Below, one piece after another: positions 25,645 through 34,606 of a DNA stretch of 64,000 bases; positions within the stretch are counted from its first letter, which is position 1, and each line of letters opens with the position of its first letter. The notes under the pieces are model-generated. The model saw only the letters and a program-made list of their open reading frames with translations. It was not told the origin of the DNA and did not search any database. The DNA is from Martinezella lusitana (lineage in GTDB: Bacteria > Pseudomonadota > Alphaproteobacteria > Rhizobiales > Rhizobiaceae): assembly GCF_014207095.1 (NCBI RefSeq), contig NZ_JACHBG010000009.1:1-64000 (forward strand), read 5' to 3'. The position numbers and the translations under genes are program-made.

Positions 25645-26529
25645 TTACGAATGATGCCCCGATTGAGATCTGCAGCTTTCTGCTACCAGCCAATCACGCA
25701 GCGTTTCGGCTTGCCTGGAAAGATGATCGGCTTCGATCAGCCAATAGAATTTGTCGGTATCCAAAGGTGATTCGAACAGAGTGACTAAGGTGCCGTTGGC
25801 CAATTCCTCGACAATAAGCGCGCCGGGGCAGAGACCGATGCCCTGGGAACCAACGATTGATCCGATCATCAAGCTGAAGTCTGCAAAGACGGGGCCAGGT
25901 CTCAAGGGCGTGCCAATCCCTGTATCCGCAAACCAGCGCGCCCAGGAGGCTGGCGTTTCGTCGTGAAGAAGTTCGAGGTCGAGCAGTTTGGCCGGTGTCT
26001 CGATGGGGCCGTGCCGACGTCGGTACTCAGCCGAACAGGTGGGGCGTGTCTCGCCGCTCAAGAGGGCAGTGGAATTTGCGCTGGGTTGGATTCCGTGCCG
26101 GATCAACAGGTCTACACTTGCCGCTTCCGGCGTCTTGGCATCAAGCGCATAGACGATGTTGATGCGAATATCGGGATGTTCTTCTCTGAATTTCGGCAAG
26201 CGCGGGATCAGCCAGCGAGTGGCGACGGACGCGATGCATGCGATGCTGACCGGTCGGTCATGGCGTGTCCCGGCCAACTTTTGCGCCGCGCTTTCGATTT
26301 GCCCGAGGCCACTTGTCACGGCCGCCCCAAATTCGCGGCCGGCTGCTGTTGCCGTCACCCCTCGGGCATGGCGCGTGAACAGCGCAACACCAAGCCAATT
26401 TTCGACGATTTTGACATGCTGACTTACGCCTGCGGCCGTAAGATTGAGCTCTGTTGCGGCCCTGGCGAAGCTCTCGTGGCGCAAGGCCGCTTCAAAGGCG
26501 CGAAGAGAAGCATAGGGGATGTGGCGCAT
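25645..26529 (-). CDS. LysR-family regulator of the GcvA type
   Basis: A 294-residue regulator with the GcvA-type N-terminus (MRHIPYASLRAFEAALRHES, then SQHVKIVENWLGVALFTRHA) and a substrate-binding domain with PRLPKFREEHPDIRINIVYA. It is divergent from a DUF1989 gene and has a perfect T-N11-A inverted repeat 8 bp upstream of its ATG, so autoregulation and control of the DUF1989 gene are likely. The inducer is unknown. Confidence 0.9.
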   Translation of the reverse strand: MRHIPYASLRAFEAALRHESFARAATELNLTAAGVSQHVKIVENWLGVALFTRHARGVTATAAGREFGAAVTSGLGQIESAAQKLAGTRHDRPVSIACIASVATRWLIPRLPKFREEHPDIRINIVYALDAKTPEAASVDLLIRHGIQPSANSTALLSGETRPTCSAEYRRRHGPIETPAKLLDLELLHDETPASWARWFADTGIGTPLRPGPVFADFSLMIGSIVGSQGIGLCPGALIVEELANGTLVTLFESPLDTDKFYWLIEADHLSRQAETLRDWLVAESCRSQSGHHS

Positions 26530-26536
26530 GGAATAA

Positions 26537-26555
26537 GGCTAAGCGTGACTTAGCC
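26537..26555. promoter_or_regulatory. LysR-type binding box
   Basis: GGCTAAG-CGTGA-CTTAGCC is a perfect inverted repeat with the T-N11-A core of LysR-type sites. It begins 8 bp upstream of the lysR-type start at 26529 and lies in the divergent region shared with the DUF1989 gene. Confidence 0.6.
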
Positions 26556-26697
26556 AAAGAGCAAGAACATTGAGCGTTGTTTGTGGTCGCGATCGATTTA
26601 CAGTGCGCATTCAATCGTAGCATGGATGGCGCCGCTTGCGACATTGCCCGCTTCGAATGCAAGCAAGGTTAAAATCCTCAACCGTCCAAGGACCTAT

Positions 26698-27567
26698 ATG
26701 ACAATGAAGCAAGAAATCCGCGATGTTGCCGCGCCAGCTGATGCAGAGGAACGGCGCAGCAAGCCGCCGGTCGTTGTCTATCCGAATGAGACCTTACCGC
26801 CTTCCGGGTTGAATATTCTTCAGGCCGCAAGGCAAAGCATGACTAAGGTCGACGAGATCATCGTACCACCGCGGGAAGCCGGCGGCTTTCGGGTGCCGAA
26901 GGGCCACTTTTTTCGCATCGTCGGCAGGGAGGGGCCGCAGGTCGGCGACCTCAATCTGTGGAATGCCGACGACCTTTCGGAGCGCTTCTTTAGCGGCAAA
27001 ACGCGAGCGCTTCACGCCACGCATGTCGGCGTCGGCGATCGGTTGTGGAGCAACTTGCCCTATCTGCGCCCGATGGCGACGATTACCCATGACACGCTTG
27101 GCTGGTATGGCTGGGATAACGATGGCGCCGGCGTTCACGATGTCATCGGCACGCGCTGCGATCCCTATACGAACCGGCTGCTGAAGGGTAATGATTACCA
27201 CCATTGCTGCCACTCGAATTTGTCGCGCGCGCTTGCGTCAGCAACGGGCATTCCCGTTCGGGACGCTGAAATGCACGTGCATGATGTGCTGAATGTCTTC
27301 ATGTGCACGGGCTTTACGCGCGACACCCATCAATATTTCATGAAAGCGAGCCCAGTGCGGCCCGGCGATTTCATCGAATTCTTTGCGGAGATTGATCTTT
27401 TGGGGGCCATTTCCGCCTGCCCGGGCGGCGATTGCGGCAGCGGCCACTCAAGCGATGCGGCGCCCTGCTATCCGTTGGGTATCGAGATCTGGCGGCCTGA
27501 TCCCACGAGCCTTGCTGGTCGGAATTTTCCCGAGCCGAATGCCTATCCGAGAACGCATGGTCTTTAA
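26698..27567 (+). CDS. DUF1989 (urea carboxylase-associated-like) protein
   Basis: A 289-residue cytoplasmic protein of the DUF1989 family: VPPREAGGFRVPKGHFFRIV near 55-75, NDYHHCCHSN, AEMHVHDVLNVFMCTGF, and CPGGDCGSG near the C-terminus. The conserved Cys and His could bind zinc. Paired DUF1989 proteins (CgdA/CgdB) form carboxyguanidine deiminase beside urea carboxylase, but here a single gene stands without urea carboxylase or allophanate hydrolase, so the substrate is open. The ATG at 26698 follows AAGGA at 7 bases. A bidirectional hairpin terminates it. Confidence 0.78.
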   Translation: MTMKQEIRDVAAPADAEERRSKPPVVVYPNETLPPSGLNILQAARQSMTKVDEIIVPPREAGGFRVPKGHFFRIVGREGPQVGDLNLWNADDLSERFFSGKTRALHATHVGVGDRLWSNLPYLRPMATITHDTLGWYGWDNDGAGVHDVIGTRCDPYTNRLLKGNDYHHCCHSNLSRALASATGIPVRDAEMHVHDVLNVFMCTGFTRDTHQYFMKASPVRPGDFIEFFAEIDLLGAISACPGGDCGSGHSSDAAPCYPLGIEIWRPDPTSLAGRNFPEPNAYPRTHGL

Positions 27568-27593
27568 GTGGGCGGATAGTCGCCAAATATATA

Positions 27594-27618
27594 TTGCCGG
27601 CGGTCAGACCGCCGGCAA
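27594..27618. terminator. bidirectional hairpin terminator
   Basis: TTGCCGGCGGT and ACCGCCGGCAA form an 11-bp stem with a 3-base loop. An AT-rich run (AATATATATTT on the minus strand, AAATCAAAATTCTT on the plus strand) flanks each side. It serves the convergent DUF1989 gene and the 27674 gene. Confidence 0.7.
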
Positions 27619-27673
27619 ATCAAAATTCTTCATCAGATCTAGCATCTGAGAGGGCAGACAGCTCATCGGCTGC

Positions 27674-28027
27674 TTAGTTGCAGACGCGCACGCGCTCGTA
27701 GTGATAGCCGTCATCATACTGATTTTGAACCGGTTGGCTCTCGAACCAGCATCTCGGCGGCGGGGGGGCGACTTCATAGACCGGACCCCGGTTGGAAAGG
27801 GCGCCGCCGACGATAAGGCCGCCGATGAGGCCGGCAGCTAGGCCGCCTGCGATTGCCGCGCCATTGTTGTGACGGTGATGGCGGCGCCAGTCGTCATGTC
27901 CACGCCAGTCGCCACGATAGGGTGCTCGACCGTCATAATACTGCGCCTGTGCGTAGCTTGCGGGAGCCAGCGCGCCGCCTACCACCGTTGCGGCCAGCAA
28001 AACCGTGAGAATCTTTTTCTTTATCAT
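27674..28027 (-). CDS. exported glycine-zipper hypothetical protein
   Basis: A 117-residue protein with a signal peptide (about 1-24, MIKKKILTVLLAATVVGG and cleavage near SYAQA), a His/Arg-rich stretch (DDWRRHHRHNN), a Gly/Ala membrane-like zipper (AAIAGGLAAGLIGGLIVGGA) and a C-terminal domain with two Cys. This is the layout of small rhizobial envelope proteins related to 17-kDa-antigen/BA14K-like families. The ATG at 28027 follows GGAGG, better than one at 28039. Confidence 0.72.
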   Translation of the reverse strand: MIKKKILTVLLAATVVGGALAPASYAQAQYYDGRAPYRGDWRGHDDWRRHHRHNNGAAIAGGLAAGLIGGLIVGGALSNRGPVYEVAPPPPRCWFESQPVQNQYDDGYHYERVRVCN

Positions 28028-28184
28028 GACTACCTCCAAAGCAGTCTTCGTGCTCAGCGAATACGCGAGCTATCTATTCAACGTCTAAAGCATGATTATG
28101 TTCAGCTGAATATTCTATGAATGGGCCGTTCATCGGCGCCAGTGCCTGAAAACTCTGCCGTTCTGGAGGCGATTCCGCAATGGG

Positions 28185-28799
28185 TCAGCCAACCGAATCG
28201 TGCCTGCGTGTCGATTTCAGCCATTCCAGTGTCCGCGATTCGGGATCGGGATTGCGCGTGATATCGGTCACGACGGCAGCGCAGTCGGCGCCGTTCTCGA
28301 ATACCCCGGGGATCCGCTCCACGGTCAGGCCACCGATCGCGACAAGCGGAATATTGCCGGCAATGGCTTTCCACTCGCCGATGCGTTCGAGACCTTGGGG
28401 TGCCCAAGGCATGGCTTTCAGAATGGTAGGGTAGATCGGCCCGAGGGCGATGTAGTCGGGGTCGGCTGCGAGCGCTGTTTGCAGCTCGGCGCCGTCATGG
28501 GTCGAAAGCCCGAGCTTCAGCCCCGCTGTTCGGATGGCGCCGAGATCTGCCGCCGCCAGATCCTCCTGGCCGAGATGGAGGAAATCGCAGCCTTCCTCTA
28601 TCGCCAATTGCCAATAGTCATTGACGACCAATTGGCATCCGTTGGTCGCGCAGATGGCCTTTGCCCTGCGGATATCCGCTCGGATTTCCGAAAGTGGGCG
28701 ATCCTTGATACGCAATTGCACAAGCTTGACGCCGAGCGGCACCAGCCTCTCGATCCATGCCACACTATCGACGATCAGATAAAATGGATCGAGCCTCAT
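28185..28799 (-). CDS. thiE: thiamine-phosphate synthase
   Basis: A 204-residue TIM-barrel enzyme that joins HMP-pyrophosphate and thiazole phosphate into thiamine phosphate. Signature segments are VKLVQLRIKDR (residues about 24-34), QLVVNDYWQLAIEEGCDFLHLGQ split over 55-77, STHDGAEL, and DYIALGPIYPT. The start overlaps the thiG stop by 4 bp (ATGA). It is the last gene of the thiCOSGE operon. Confidence 0.93.
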   Translation of the reverse strand: MRLDPFYLIVDSVAWIERLVPLGVKLVQLRIKDRPLSEIRADIRRAKAICATNGCQLVVNDYWQLAIEEGCDFLHLGQEDLAAADLGAIRTAGLKLGLSTHDGAELQTALAADPDYIALGPIYPTILKAMPWAPQGLERIGEWKAIAGNIPLVAIGGLTVERIPGVFENGADCAAVVTDITRNPDPESRTLEWLKSTRRHDSVG

Positions 28800-29569
28800 G
28801 CAAACACCGCCTTTCCGATGACCGGCGTTGATGGCACGGCCATGTCGCGCGGCTCCAGCAGGCCCGCATTGAAGGCCTGCCTTCCGGCATCGATGGCCCC
28901 GGCAAACGCTTCTGCCATGATGCCCGGATCGCGTGCTCCGGCAACGGCGGTGTTCAACAGCACTGCATCGAAGCCCAGTTCCATGACGGTTGCCGCATGC
29001 GAGGGCCGGCCGATGCCGGCGTCTACAATCAACGGCATTTCGGGAAAATGCGCCCGTATCGAGCGAAGAGCGGACGGATTGAGCGGCCCCGCCGCGGTAC
29101 CGATTGGCGCACACCAAGGCATGAGGACCTTGCATCCGGCTTCCATCAGTCGTTCGGCCACGACCAGATCGTCCGTCGTATAGGGGAAGACCTCAAAGCC
29201 TTCGCTTGTCAAAATCCGCGCCGCCTCGACCAGTGCAAAGACATCCGGTTGCAGCGTGTCATGATTGCCGATCACCTCGAGCTTGATCCAGTTGGTCTGG
29301 AATACCTCGCGGGCCATCTTTGCCGTCAGTACCGCTTCCGAGACGCCGTGGCATCCGGCGGTGTTGGGCAAAACGCGAACGCCGAGTTGACGGATCATCT
29401 CGAAGAATGCGCCGCCGCTGCGTCCGCCTGCCGCCTCGCGCCGTAGCGACACAGTGACGATCTCCGTCGCGGATCGCTTGACTGCCTCGGCGAGAACCGA
29501 TGGTGAAGGATAGCGCGCGGTGCCGAGAAGAAGGCGTGATGCGACCTTGACGCCGTAAAGATCGAGCAT
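28796..29569 (-). CDS. thiG: thiazole synthase
   Basis: A 257-residue barrel enzyme that builds the thiazole ring from deoxyxylulose phosphate, dehydroglycine and ThiS-thiocarboxylate. Seen are LLLGTARYPSPSVLAEAVKR near the start, NTAGCHGVSEAVLTAKMARE near 95 and MPLIVDAGIGRPSHAATVME near 178. It begins 3 bases after the thiS stop and overlaps thiE by 4 bp. Confidence 0.95.
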   Translation of the reverse strand: MLDLYGVKVASRLLLGTARYPSPSVLAEAVKRSATEIVTVSLRREAAGGRSGGAFFEMIRQLGVRVLPNTAGCHGVSEAVLTAKMAREVFQTNWIKLEVIGNHDTLQPDVFALVEAARILTSEGFEVFPYTTDDLVVAERLMEAGCKVLMPWCAPIGTAAGPLNPSALRSIRAHFPEMPLIVDAGIGRPSHAATVMELGFDAVLLNTAVAGARDPGIMAEAFAGAIDAGRQAFNAGLLEPRDMAVPSTPVIGKAVFA

Positions 29570-29572
29570 GGT

Positions 29573-29770
29573 TCAGCCCCCTTGCATCGGAGTGAGGATT
29601 TCGATCCTGTCATTGTCGTTCAGCGCATGGTCGTCGCGATCCTCCCGGTGGACGAGATCGCCATTGACCGCCGTTGCGAGCCAGTCGCCCTCGTAGTCGA
29701 GCGCTGCAAGTAGCTGTGAAAGTGTGGTGACGGCGATGGTCTGGGTCTCGCCATTGATAATCAGGCGCAT
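29573..29770 (-). CDS. thiS: sulfur carrier protein ThiS
   Basis: A 65-residue ubiquitin-fold carrier ending in the essential Gly-Gly (ILTPMQGG), which is adenylated and thiocarboxylated to give sulfur to ThiG. It overlaps the end of thiO by 10 bp and abuts thiG. Confidence 0.94.
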   Translation of the reverse strand: MRLIINGETQTIAVTTLSQLLAALDYEGDWLATAVNGDLVHREDRDDHALNDNDRIEILTPMQGG

Positions 29771-30741
29771 CTGGGGCTCCTCTGATTTGACTCCTCGGGA
29801 AAGACAAGATCCACAACGTCGACCGCCATTGCCGGCGCCAATAGGAAACCATGGCGGTAAAGGCCGTTGAGGCTTGTGGTTTTGCCTTCTCGGGTCACAC
29901 GCGGAAAATTGTCGGGAAAGGCAGGGCGGATGCCGGCACCGGTTTCGACCACGGTGGCCTCGGCGAAGGCCGGATGCAGTGCATAGGCCGCATTCAACAG
30001 TTCCATCAGCGATCGTGCCGTGATCGGCCCGTCGAAGTCCGTTTCGATCATGGTGGCTCCGACCATGAAAAGCCCGTCGTCGCGGGGGACGATATAGACC
30101 GGAACGCGCGGATGCAGCAGGCGGATGGGTCGGGCGAGCGTGATCTCTTCCGTGTGGAGATACAGCATCTCGCCGCGAACGCCACGCAGGTCACAAGTGT
30201 GTCCGATCCGGGCAGCGCCTGTGCAATCGATGATCTCAGAGAAATCATCCTCGCAAACATCCGCTGCAACAAAAGCAACACCATGTGTCAGAAGCCGTGC
30301 TTTCAAACCAAGCAGCACGCGGCGAGGATCGAGATGGGCTTCCTCCGCAAAGAACAGTCCGTTCCTGAAGCGCCCGGCAAGGGCGGGTTCGAGAACCGCG
30401 ATTTCATTCTCGTCGACCCAGCGATAACAGGTGGTGCGCGCGGCGAACCGCTTCAGCTCGTTCTGATCGCGTGTCGACGCGACGACCAGAGTTCCGTTGC
30501 GCACGACTTCGCCAGGTAGAATCTCCCCCCATCGGTCGGCGGCATCAAAGCCGCGCTTGAGCACGGCCTCATCGGCGTTTTCCCGTTCGCACCAGGGCGC
30601 CAGCATGCCGCCAGCGAGCCACGAGGCCGCTTGATCGAAGTTCGCGCATGGATCCAGAACGGTTACATCTGCCCCGCGAAGGGAAAGTTCGTGGGCGACG
30701 GTGAGGCCGGCAACGCCGGCCCCTTTGATGAGCACACGCAT
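29761..30741 (-). CDS. thiO: glycine oxidase ThiO (FAD-dependent)
   Basis: A 326-residue D-amino-acid-oxidase-type flavoprotein. The FAD site is at the N-terminus (KGAGVAGLTVAHELSLRG, residues about 6-23), AASWLAGGMLAPWCE follows near 38 and the C-terminal GIRPAFPDNFPRV loop is present. ThiO oxidises glycine to the imine needed by ThiG, so this operon uses the oxygen-dependent route rather than ThiH. The ATG at 30741 lies one base after the thiC stop. An upstream frame reaching 31155 is only an overlap with thiC. Confidence 0.92.
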   Translation of the reverse strand: MRVLIKGAGVAGLTVAHELSLRGADVTVLDPCANFDQAASWLAGGMLAPWCERENADEAVLKRGFDAADRWGEILPGEVVRNGTLVVASTRDQNELKRFAARTTCYRWVDENEIAVLEPALAGRFRNGLFFAEEAHLDPRRVLLGLKARLLTHGVAFVAADVCEDDFSEIIDCTGAARIGHTCDLRGVRGEMLYLHTEEITLARPIRLLHPRVPVYIVPRDDGLFMVGATMIETDFDGPITARSLMELLNAAYALHPAFAEATVVETGAGIRPAFPDNFPRVTREGKTTSLNGLYRHGFLLAPAMAVDVVDLVFPEESNQRSPRCA

Positions 30742-30742
30742 C

Positions 30743-32584
30743 TCATTCGGCCGGATGGGCCGACGTGTCGACCGGCATATAGAGGTCGCCGCCGTCGCGG
30801 TATTTGGCCGCCATCGCATCCAGTCCTTCCTTCTGCGCCTCGGCACGAATGTCGTGCGAAATCCGCATGGAACAGAATTTGGGGCCGCACATCGAGCAGA
30901 AATGTGCGACCTTGTGCGCTTCCTTCGGCAAGGTCTCGTCGTGGAAGCTGCGGGCGGTATCGGGGTCGAGCGACAGGTTGAACTGGTCTTCCCACCGGAA
31001 CTCGAAGCGCGCGCGCGACAGCGCGTCGTCACGCACTTGCGCCGCCGGATGACCCTTGGCGAGATCGGCCGCATGGGCGGCGATCTTATAGGTGATGACA
31101 CCGGTCTTGACATCGTTGCGGTCGGGCAGGCCGAGGTGCTCCTTGGGCGTGACATAGCAGAGCATAGCGGTGCCGAACCAGCCGATCATCGCCGCACCGA
31201 TACCAGAGGTGATGTGGTCGTAGCCCGGCGCGATGTCCGTGGTCAGCGGCCCGAGTGTGTAGAAAGGCGCTTCACCGCAGACGGCCAGCTGCTTGTCCAT
31301 GTTCTCCTTGATCTTGTGCATCGGCACATGGCCCGGGCCTTCGATCATCACCTGGCAATCCTTTGCCCAGGCGATCTTGGTCAACTCGCCAAGTGTCTCT
31401 AGCTCAGCGAATTGCGCTGCGTCGTTGGCGTCGGCGATCGAGCCCGGGCGCAAGCCGTCGCCGAGCGAGAAGGAGACGTCATAGGCGCGGCAGATGTCGC
31501 AGATTTCGGCGAAATGCTCGTAGAGGAAGCTCTCGCGATGGTGATGGAGACACCATTTGGCCATGATCGAGCCACCGCGCGATACAATGCCGGTGACGCG
31601 ATTGACGGTCAGCGGAATGTAATGCAGGCGCACGCCGGCATGAATGGTGAAATAATCGACGCCCTGTTCGGCCTGCTCTATCAGCGTGTCACGATAGACC
31701 TCCCAGGTCAGATCTTCAGCAATGCCGCCGACCTTTTCCAGCGCCTGATAGAGCGGCACCGTGCCGATCGGCAGCGGCGAGTTGCGGATGATCCATTCGC
31801 GGATGTTGTGAATGTTGCGCCCGGTCGACAGATCCATCACCGTATCTGCGCCCCAGCGCGCGGCCCAGACCATTTTCTCGACCTCTTCCGCCATAGAGGA
31901 TGTGACGGCGGAATTGCCTATGTTGGCGTTGATCTTCACCAGGAAGTTCCGCCCGATGATCATCGGCTCGCTTTCGGGATGATTGATGTTAGCCGGGATG
32001 ATCGCACGCCCGGCGGCGACTTCCTGGCGGACGAATTCCGGCGTTACATCGTCGGGAATATGGGCTCCGAAGCTTTCGCCGTCGCGGACCAGGGCTTCGG
32101 CCTTCGCCTTGCGGCCGAGGTTTTCGCGGATGGCGATGAATTCCATCTCCGGCGTGATGATACCGGCTCGCGCATAGGCAAGCTGGGTCACGGCCTTGCC
32201 GTCCTTGGCCCGCAAAGCTTGCCGCTGCCCGGGAAACTCCGGCGTCAATCTGTCGCCGCTGACGAAGCCGTTGTCCTCCGGGCGGATATGCCGGCCCTCA
32301 TAGGCTTCGACATCGCCTCGGGCGAGCACCCAGTCGCGGCGCAGCTGAGGCAGGCCCTGTTCGATGCGGATATCGGCACCTTCGATCGTGTAGGGACCCG
32401 ACGAATCATAGACGACGACCGGCGGCTCGCCGGCTGTCGGATGGACGCTGATCTCGCGCATCGGCACGCGGATGTCGCTATGGATATCGCCGGGAATATA
32501 GATCTTGCGTGACGCCGGCAATGGGCCGGTGGTAACGGTTGGGGTGATGTTCTTTGCGGCAATGGTCATGGTTTGAGGCTCCAA
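30743..32584 (-). CDS. thiC: phosphomethylpyrimidine synthase
   Basis: A 613-residue radical-SAM enzyme that converts aminoimidazole ribotide to the pyrimidine HMP-phosphate. The C-terminal iron-sulfur motif C-x2-C-x4-C is in CSMCGPKFC near residue 566, and the substrate barrel has NANIGNSAVTSSMAEEVEKM near 235. It is the first gene of the thi operon, downstream of a TPP riboswitch. The start at 32584 fits (MEPQTMTIAAKN); the internal Met at position 6 is a possible alternative. Confidence 0.97.
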   Translation of the reverse strand: MEPQTMTIAAKNITPTVTTGPLPASRKIYIPGDIHSDIRVPMREISVHPTAGEPPVVVYDSSGPYTIEGADIRIEQGLPQLRRDWVLARGDVEAYEGRHIRPEDNGFVSGDRLTPEFPGQRQALRAKDGKAVTQLAYARAGIITPEMEFIAIRENLGRKAKAEALVRDGESFGAHIPDDVTPEFVRQEVAAGRAIIPANINHPESEPMIIGRNFLVKINANIGNSAVTSSMAEEVEKMVWAARWGADTVMDLSTGRNIHNIREWIIRNSPLPIGTVPLYQALEKVGGIAEDLTWEVYRDTLIEQAEQGVDYFTIHAGVRLHYIPLTVNRVTGIVSRGGSIMAKWCLHHHRESFLYEHFAEICDICRAYDVSFSLGDGLRPGSIADANDAAQFAELETLGELTKIAWAKDCQVMIEGPGHVPMHKIKENMDKQLAVCGEAPFYTLGPLTTDIAPGYDHITSGIGAAMIGWFGTAMLCYVTPKEHLGLPDRNDVKTGVITYKIAAHAADLAKGHPAAQVRDDALSRARFEFRWEDQFNLSLDPDTARSFHDETLPKEAHKVAHFCSMCGPKFCSMRISHDIRAEAQKEGLDAMAAKYRDGGDLYMPVDTSAHPAE

Positions 32585-32673
32585 GTTGCGGTTGGAGACC
32601 CAGTCATCAGCCGGAATGATGAAAAGACGCCGGCATGGAATCCAAGCGGGAATCCGAAGCCTTCAAGCGCTCG

Positions 32674-32764
32674 CACCGTCCCTACGCCAGTATGAACTGG
32701 ATCAGGTTCAACGGGTCACTGCGCACGCTAGCAGTATCTCAGCCCCTTGCCGGGACCCCCCTGG
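32674..32764 (-). promoter_or_regulatory. TPP riboswitch (THI element)
   Basis: Read on the minus strand, the leader has the conserved TPP-sensor core: GGGGTCCCGGCAAGGGGCTG then AGAT, and after a variable arm ACCCGTTGAACCTGATCCAG followed by GCGTAGGGA. It is 90-180 bases before thiC, so it represses the whole thiCOSGE operon when thiamine pyrophosphate is abundant. Confidence 0.95.
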
Positions 32765-32789
32765 TGAATGATGGAAGGCTAAGCCGTCT

Positions 32790-33380
32790 CTTCCGTTGCT
32801 GTCAACCCTGCTGGGGTTGTCATGGGTCACGTTCGACCAAAGCTGCTGATTCGTCATGGCGAAGTTGTTGAGGACGAGGGTGCCGCCTTCCTGCTCCGGC
32901 CGCGCTTGCCGACAGGACGGCCCCACTAACGGTTGCGGATCGGCATGCCATGCATCTGTGCCGGTTAACCCGTGGGCATATGCGGGGCGAGTGTTTCATG
33001 TGCTCCTGCCGATATGCGAGACACGTTATTTCCATGGCTGGGGAAATGTCGACGGCTCTCAGGCAGGAGTTGCATTTAGGCAACAGCACTCAAGACTAAT
33101 GCCAGGTTGGGTTTCACATAATTGACAAACATACGGACTGTTTGTAACTCAGATGCGGGACACAAGTTGTCTTGCGGTCGAGTGATCGGCCGGATCGGTA
33201 GAGGCATTTCAAGGCCTTTGCCGCGGGGTCAAGTATGGAGGTTAGAGGGGACTCAAGCCAACATTATGTGCGTATCTGCCGGGCTGCCTGTCGCGTTTCG
33301 ACCGAACCGAATTTTGAGGTGGTATTGCAGCTTTGCACTCGCGGTAAGTTCGAAATGCGAATTAAAACCAGGAGTTTATA
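32790..33380. other. 590-base region between the thiC leader and the porin gene
   Basis: No supported gene. The left end should hold the thiC promoter. A perfect inverted repeat inside a TTGACA promoter-like sequence lies at 33125-33145. The right end holds the porin promoter and its ribosome-binding site (AGGAG, about 33370). Confidence 0.6.
33125..33145. promoter_or_regulatory. perfect TetR-style palindrome
   Basis: ACAAACA-TACGGAC-TGTTTGT has perfect 7-bp arms over 21 bp and overlaps a TTGACA hexamer (33122-33127). Size and form suit a TetR/AcrR-type operator. It is 235 bp upstream of the porin gene and 1.5 kb from a TetR gene at 34607-35248. Confidence 0.5.
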
Positions 33381-34475
33381 ATGAACATCAAGAGCCTTCT
33401 TCTCGGCTCCGCTGCTGCGCTGGCAGCAGTATCCGGTGCCCATGCGGCCGACGCCATCGTTGCCGCTGAGCCAGAGCCGCTGGAATACGTTCGTATCTGC
33501 GACGCATATGGTGCAGGCTACTTCTTCATTCCGGGCACCGAAACCTGCCTCAAGATCGGCGGCATGGTTCGTACCGAAGGCAAGTGGTATGACGCCTACA
33601 GCCCGAACACCCATAACGGCACGCTCTGGCACACCCGCGCAGAGTTGAGCATCGACACCGCGACCGACACCGAATACGGCCCGCTGAAGACCAACACTGT
33701 CATGCGTTGGGACTGGCAGGAAGGCAACTCCACAGACTCCAAGCTGTTGTTCGCCAACATCAGCCTCGGTGGCTTCCTCGTTGGTAAGGCCGATTCGCAG
33801 TATGTCTCGTACACCGGTTATGCCGGCGACGTCATCAACGACGACGTGGTCTATGACGGCCCGTACGAACTGAACCAGTTGACCTACAACTACGATGCCG
33901 GCAACGGCTTCACGGCAGTCATCTCGCTCGAAGACAGCAACTCCACTTCGGACGGCAAGAACTCCTACGGCTCCAGCTGGTGGACAGACGACAAGTCCAA
34001 CCACTACGCTCCTGACGTTGTCGCCGGTGCTGGCTTCAAGTCCGGCGCATGGGGCTTCAAGGTTGTCGGCGGTTACGACTCGATCGTCGAAGAAGGCGCT
34101 ATCAAGGCTCGTGTAGACGCTGACTTCGGCGTATTCTCGGCCTTCTTGATGGGTGGCTGGAACACCGACGGCAAGAAGCTCAACAAGTATGCCGGCACCA
34201 ACGTCGACCGTTCGGCTTGCCCCGTTACGGATGCGTCGAAGTGCGGCTGGGGTGACTGGGCTGTTTGGGGCGGTGCAAGCGTTCCGATCAACGAAAAGCT
34301 GAAGTGGAATCTGCAGCTCGCCTACACCGACTCGAAGATCTTTGCCGCGACCACGAACCTGAAGTGGAACCCGGTCAAGAACCTGCTCATCGAACCGGAA
34401 GTATCCTACACCAACTTCGATTCTGTGAACCAGGATCAGTGGGCTGGTATCCTGCGCTTCCAGCGTAGCTTCTAA
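33381..34475 (+). CDS. outer-membrane porin of the rhizobial RopA type
   Basis: A 364-residue trimeric-barrel porin. The signal peptide is MNIKSLLLGSAAALAAVSGA (cleavage after AHA), followed by the alphaproteobacterial porin start EYVRICDAYGAGYFFIPGTE and TCLKIGGMV. Aromatic-rich beta strands alternate with Asp/Asn loops, and the last residues end in aromatic Phe (ILRFQRSF), as needed for barrel assembly. The ATG follows AGGAG. A strong terminator follows at 34571. Confidence 0.95.
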   Translation: MNIKSLLLGSAAALAAVSGAHAADAIVAAEPEPLEYVRICDAYGAGYFFIPGTETCLKIGGMVRTEGKWYDAYSPNTHNGTLWHTRAELSIDTATDTEYGPLKTNTVMRWDWQEGNSTDSKLLFANISLGGFLVGKADSQYVSYTGYAGDVINDDVVYDGPYELNQLTYNYDAGNGFTAVISLEDSNSTSDGKNSYGSSWWTDDKSNHYAPDVVAGAGFKSGAWGFKVVGGYDSIVEEGAIKARVDADFGVFSAFLMGGWNTDGKKLNKYAGTNVDRSACPVTDASKCGWGDWAVWGGASVPINEKLKWNLQLAYTDSKIFAATTNLKWNPVKNLLIEPEVSYTNFDSVNQDQWAGILRFQRSF

Positions 34476-34570
34476 TTGAGAGATTACCCGGCCCCGCGCC
34501 GGGTAAGAGAGGCCTGATGTTCCAATCCGTCAGGCTTCTCATCGTGATCGGTTGACCTCCGATCAAAGAG

Positions 34571-34602
34571 AAAGGATCCGGCTTTCCCTCCGGATCCTTT
34601 TT
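34571..34602. terminator. strong rho-independent terminator
   Basis: AAAGGATCCGG and CCGGATCCTTT form an 11-bp stem with an 8-base loop, followed by TT in the plus direction. The stem's A/T ends give tracts on both strands, so it can stop the convergent porin and TetR transcripts. Confidence 0.85.
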
Positions 34603-34606
34603 AGTT

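Noticed and set aside
30742..31155. N-terminal extension of thiO by 138 codons
   Set aside because: The extension is the thiC gene in another frame. The FAD-site alignment and the 1-bp junction with thiC support the ATG at 30741.
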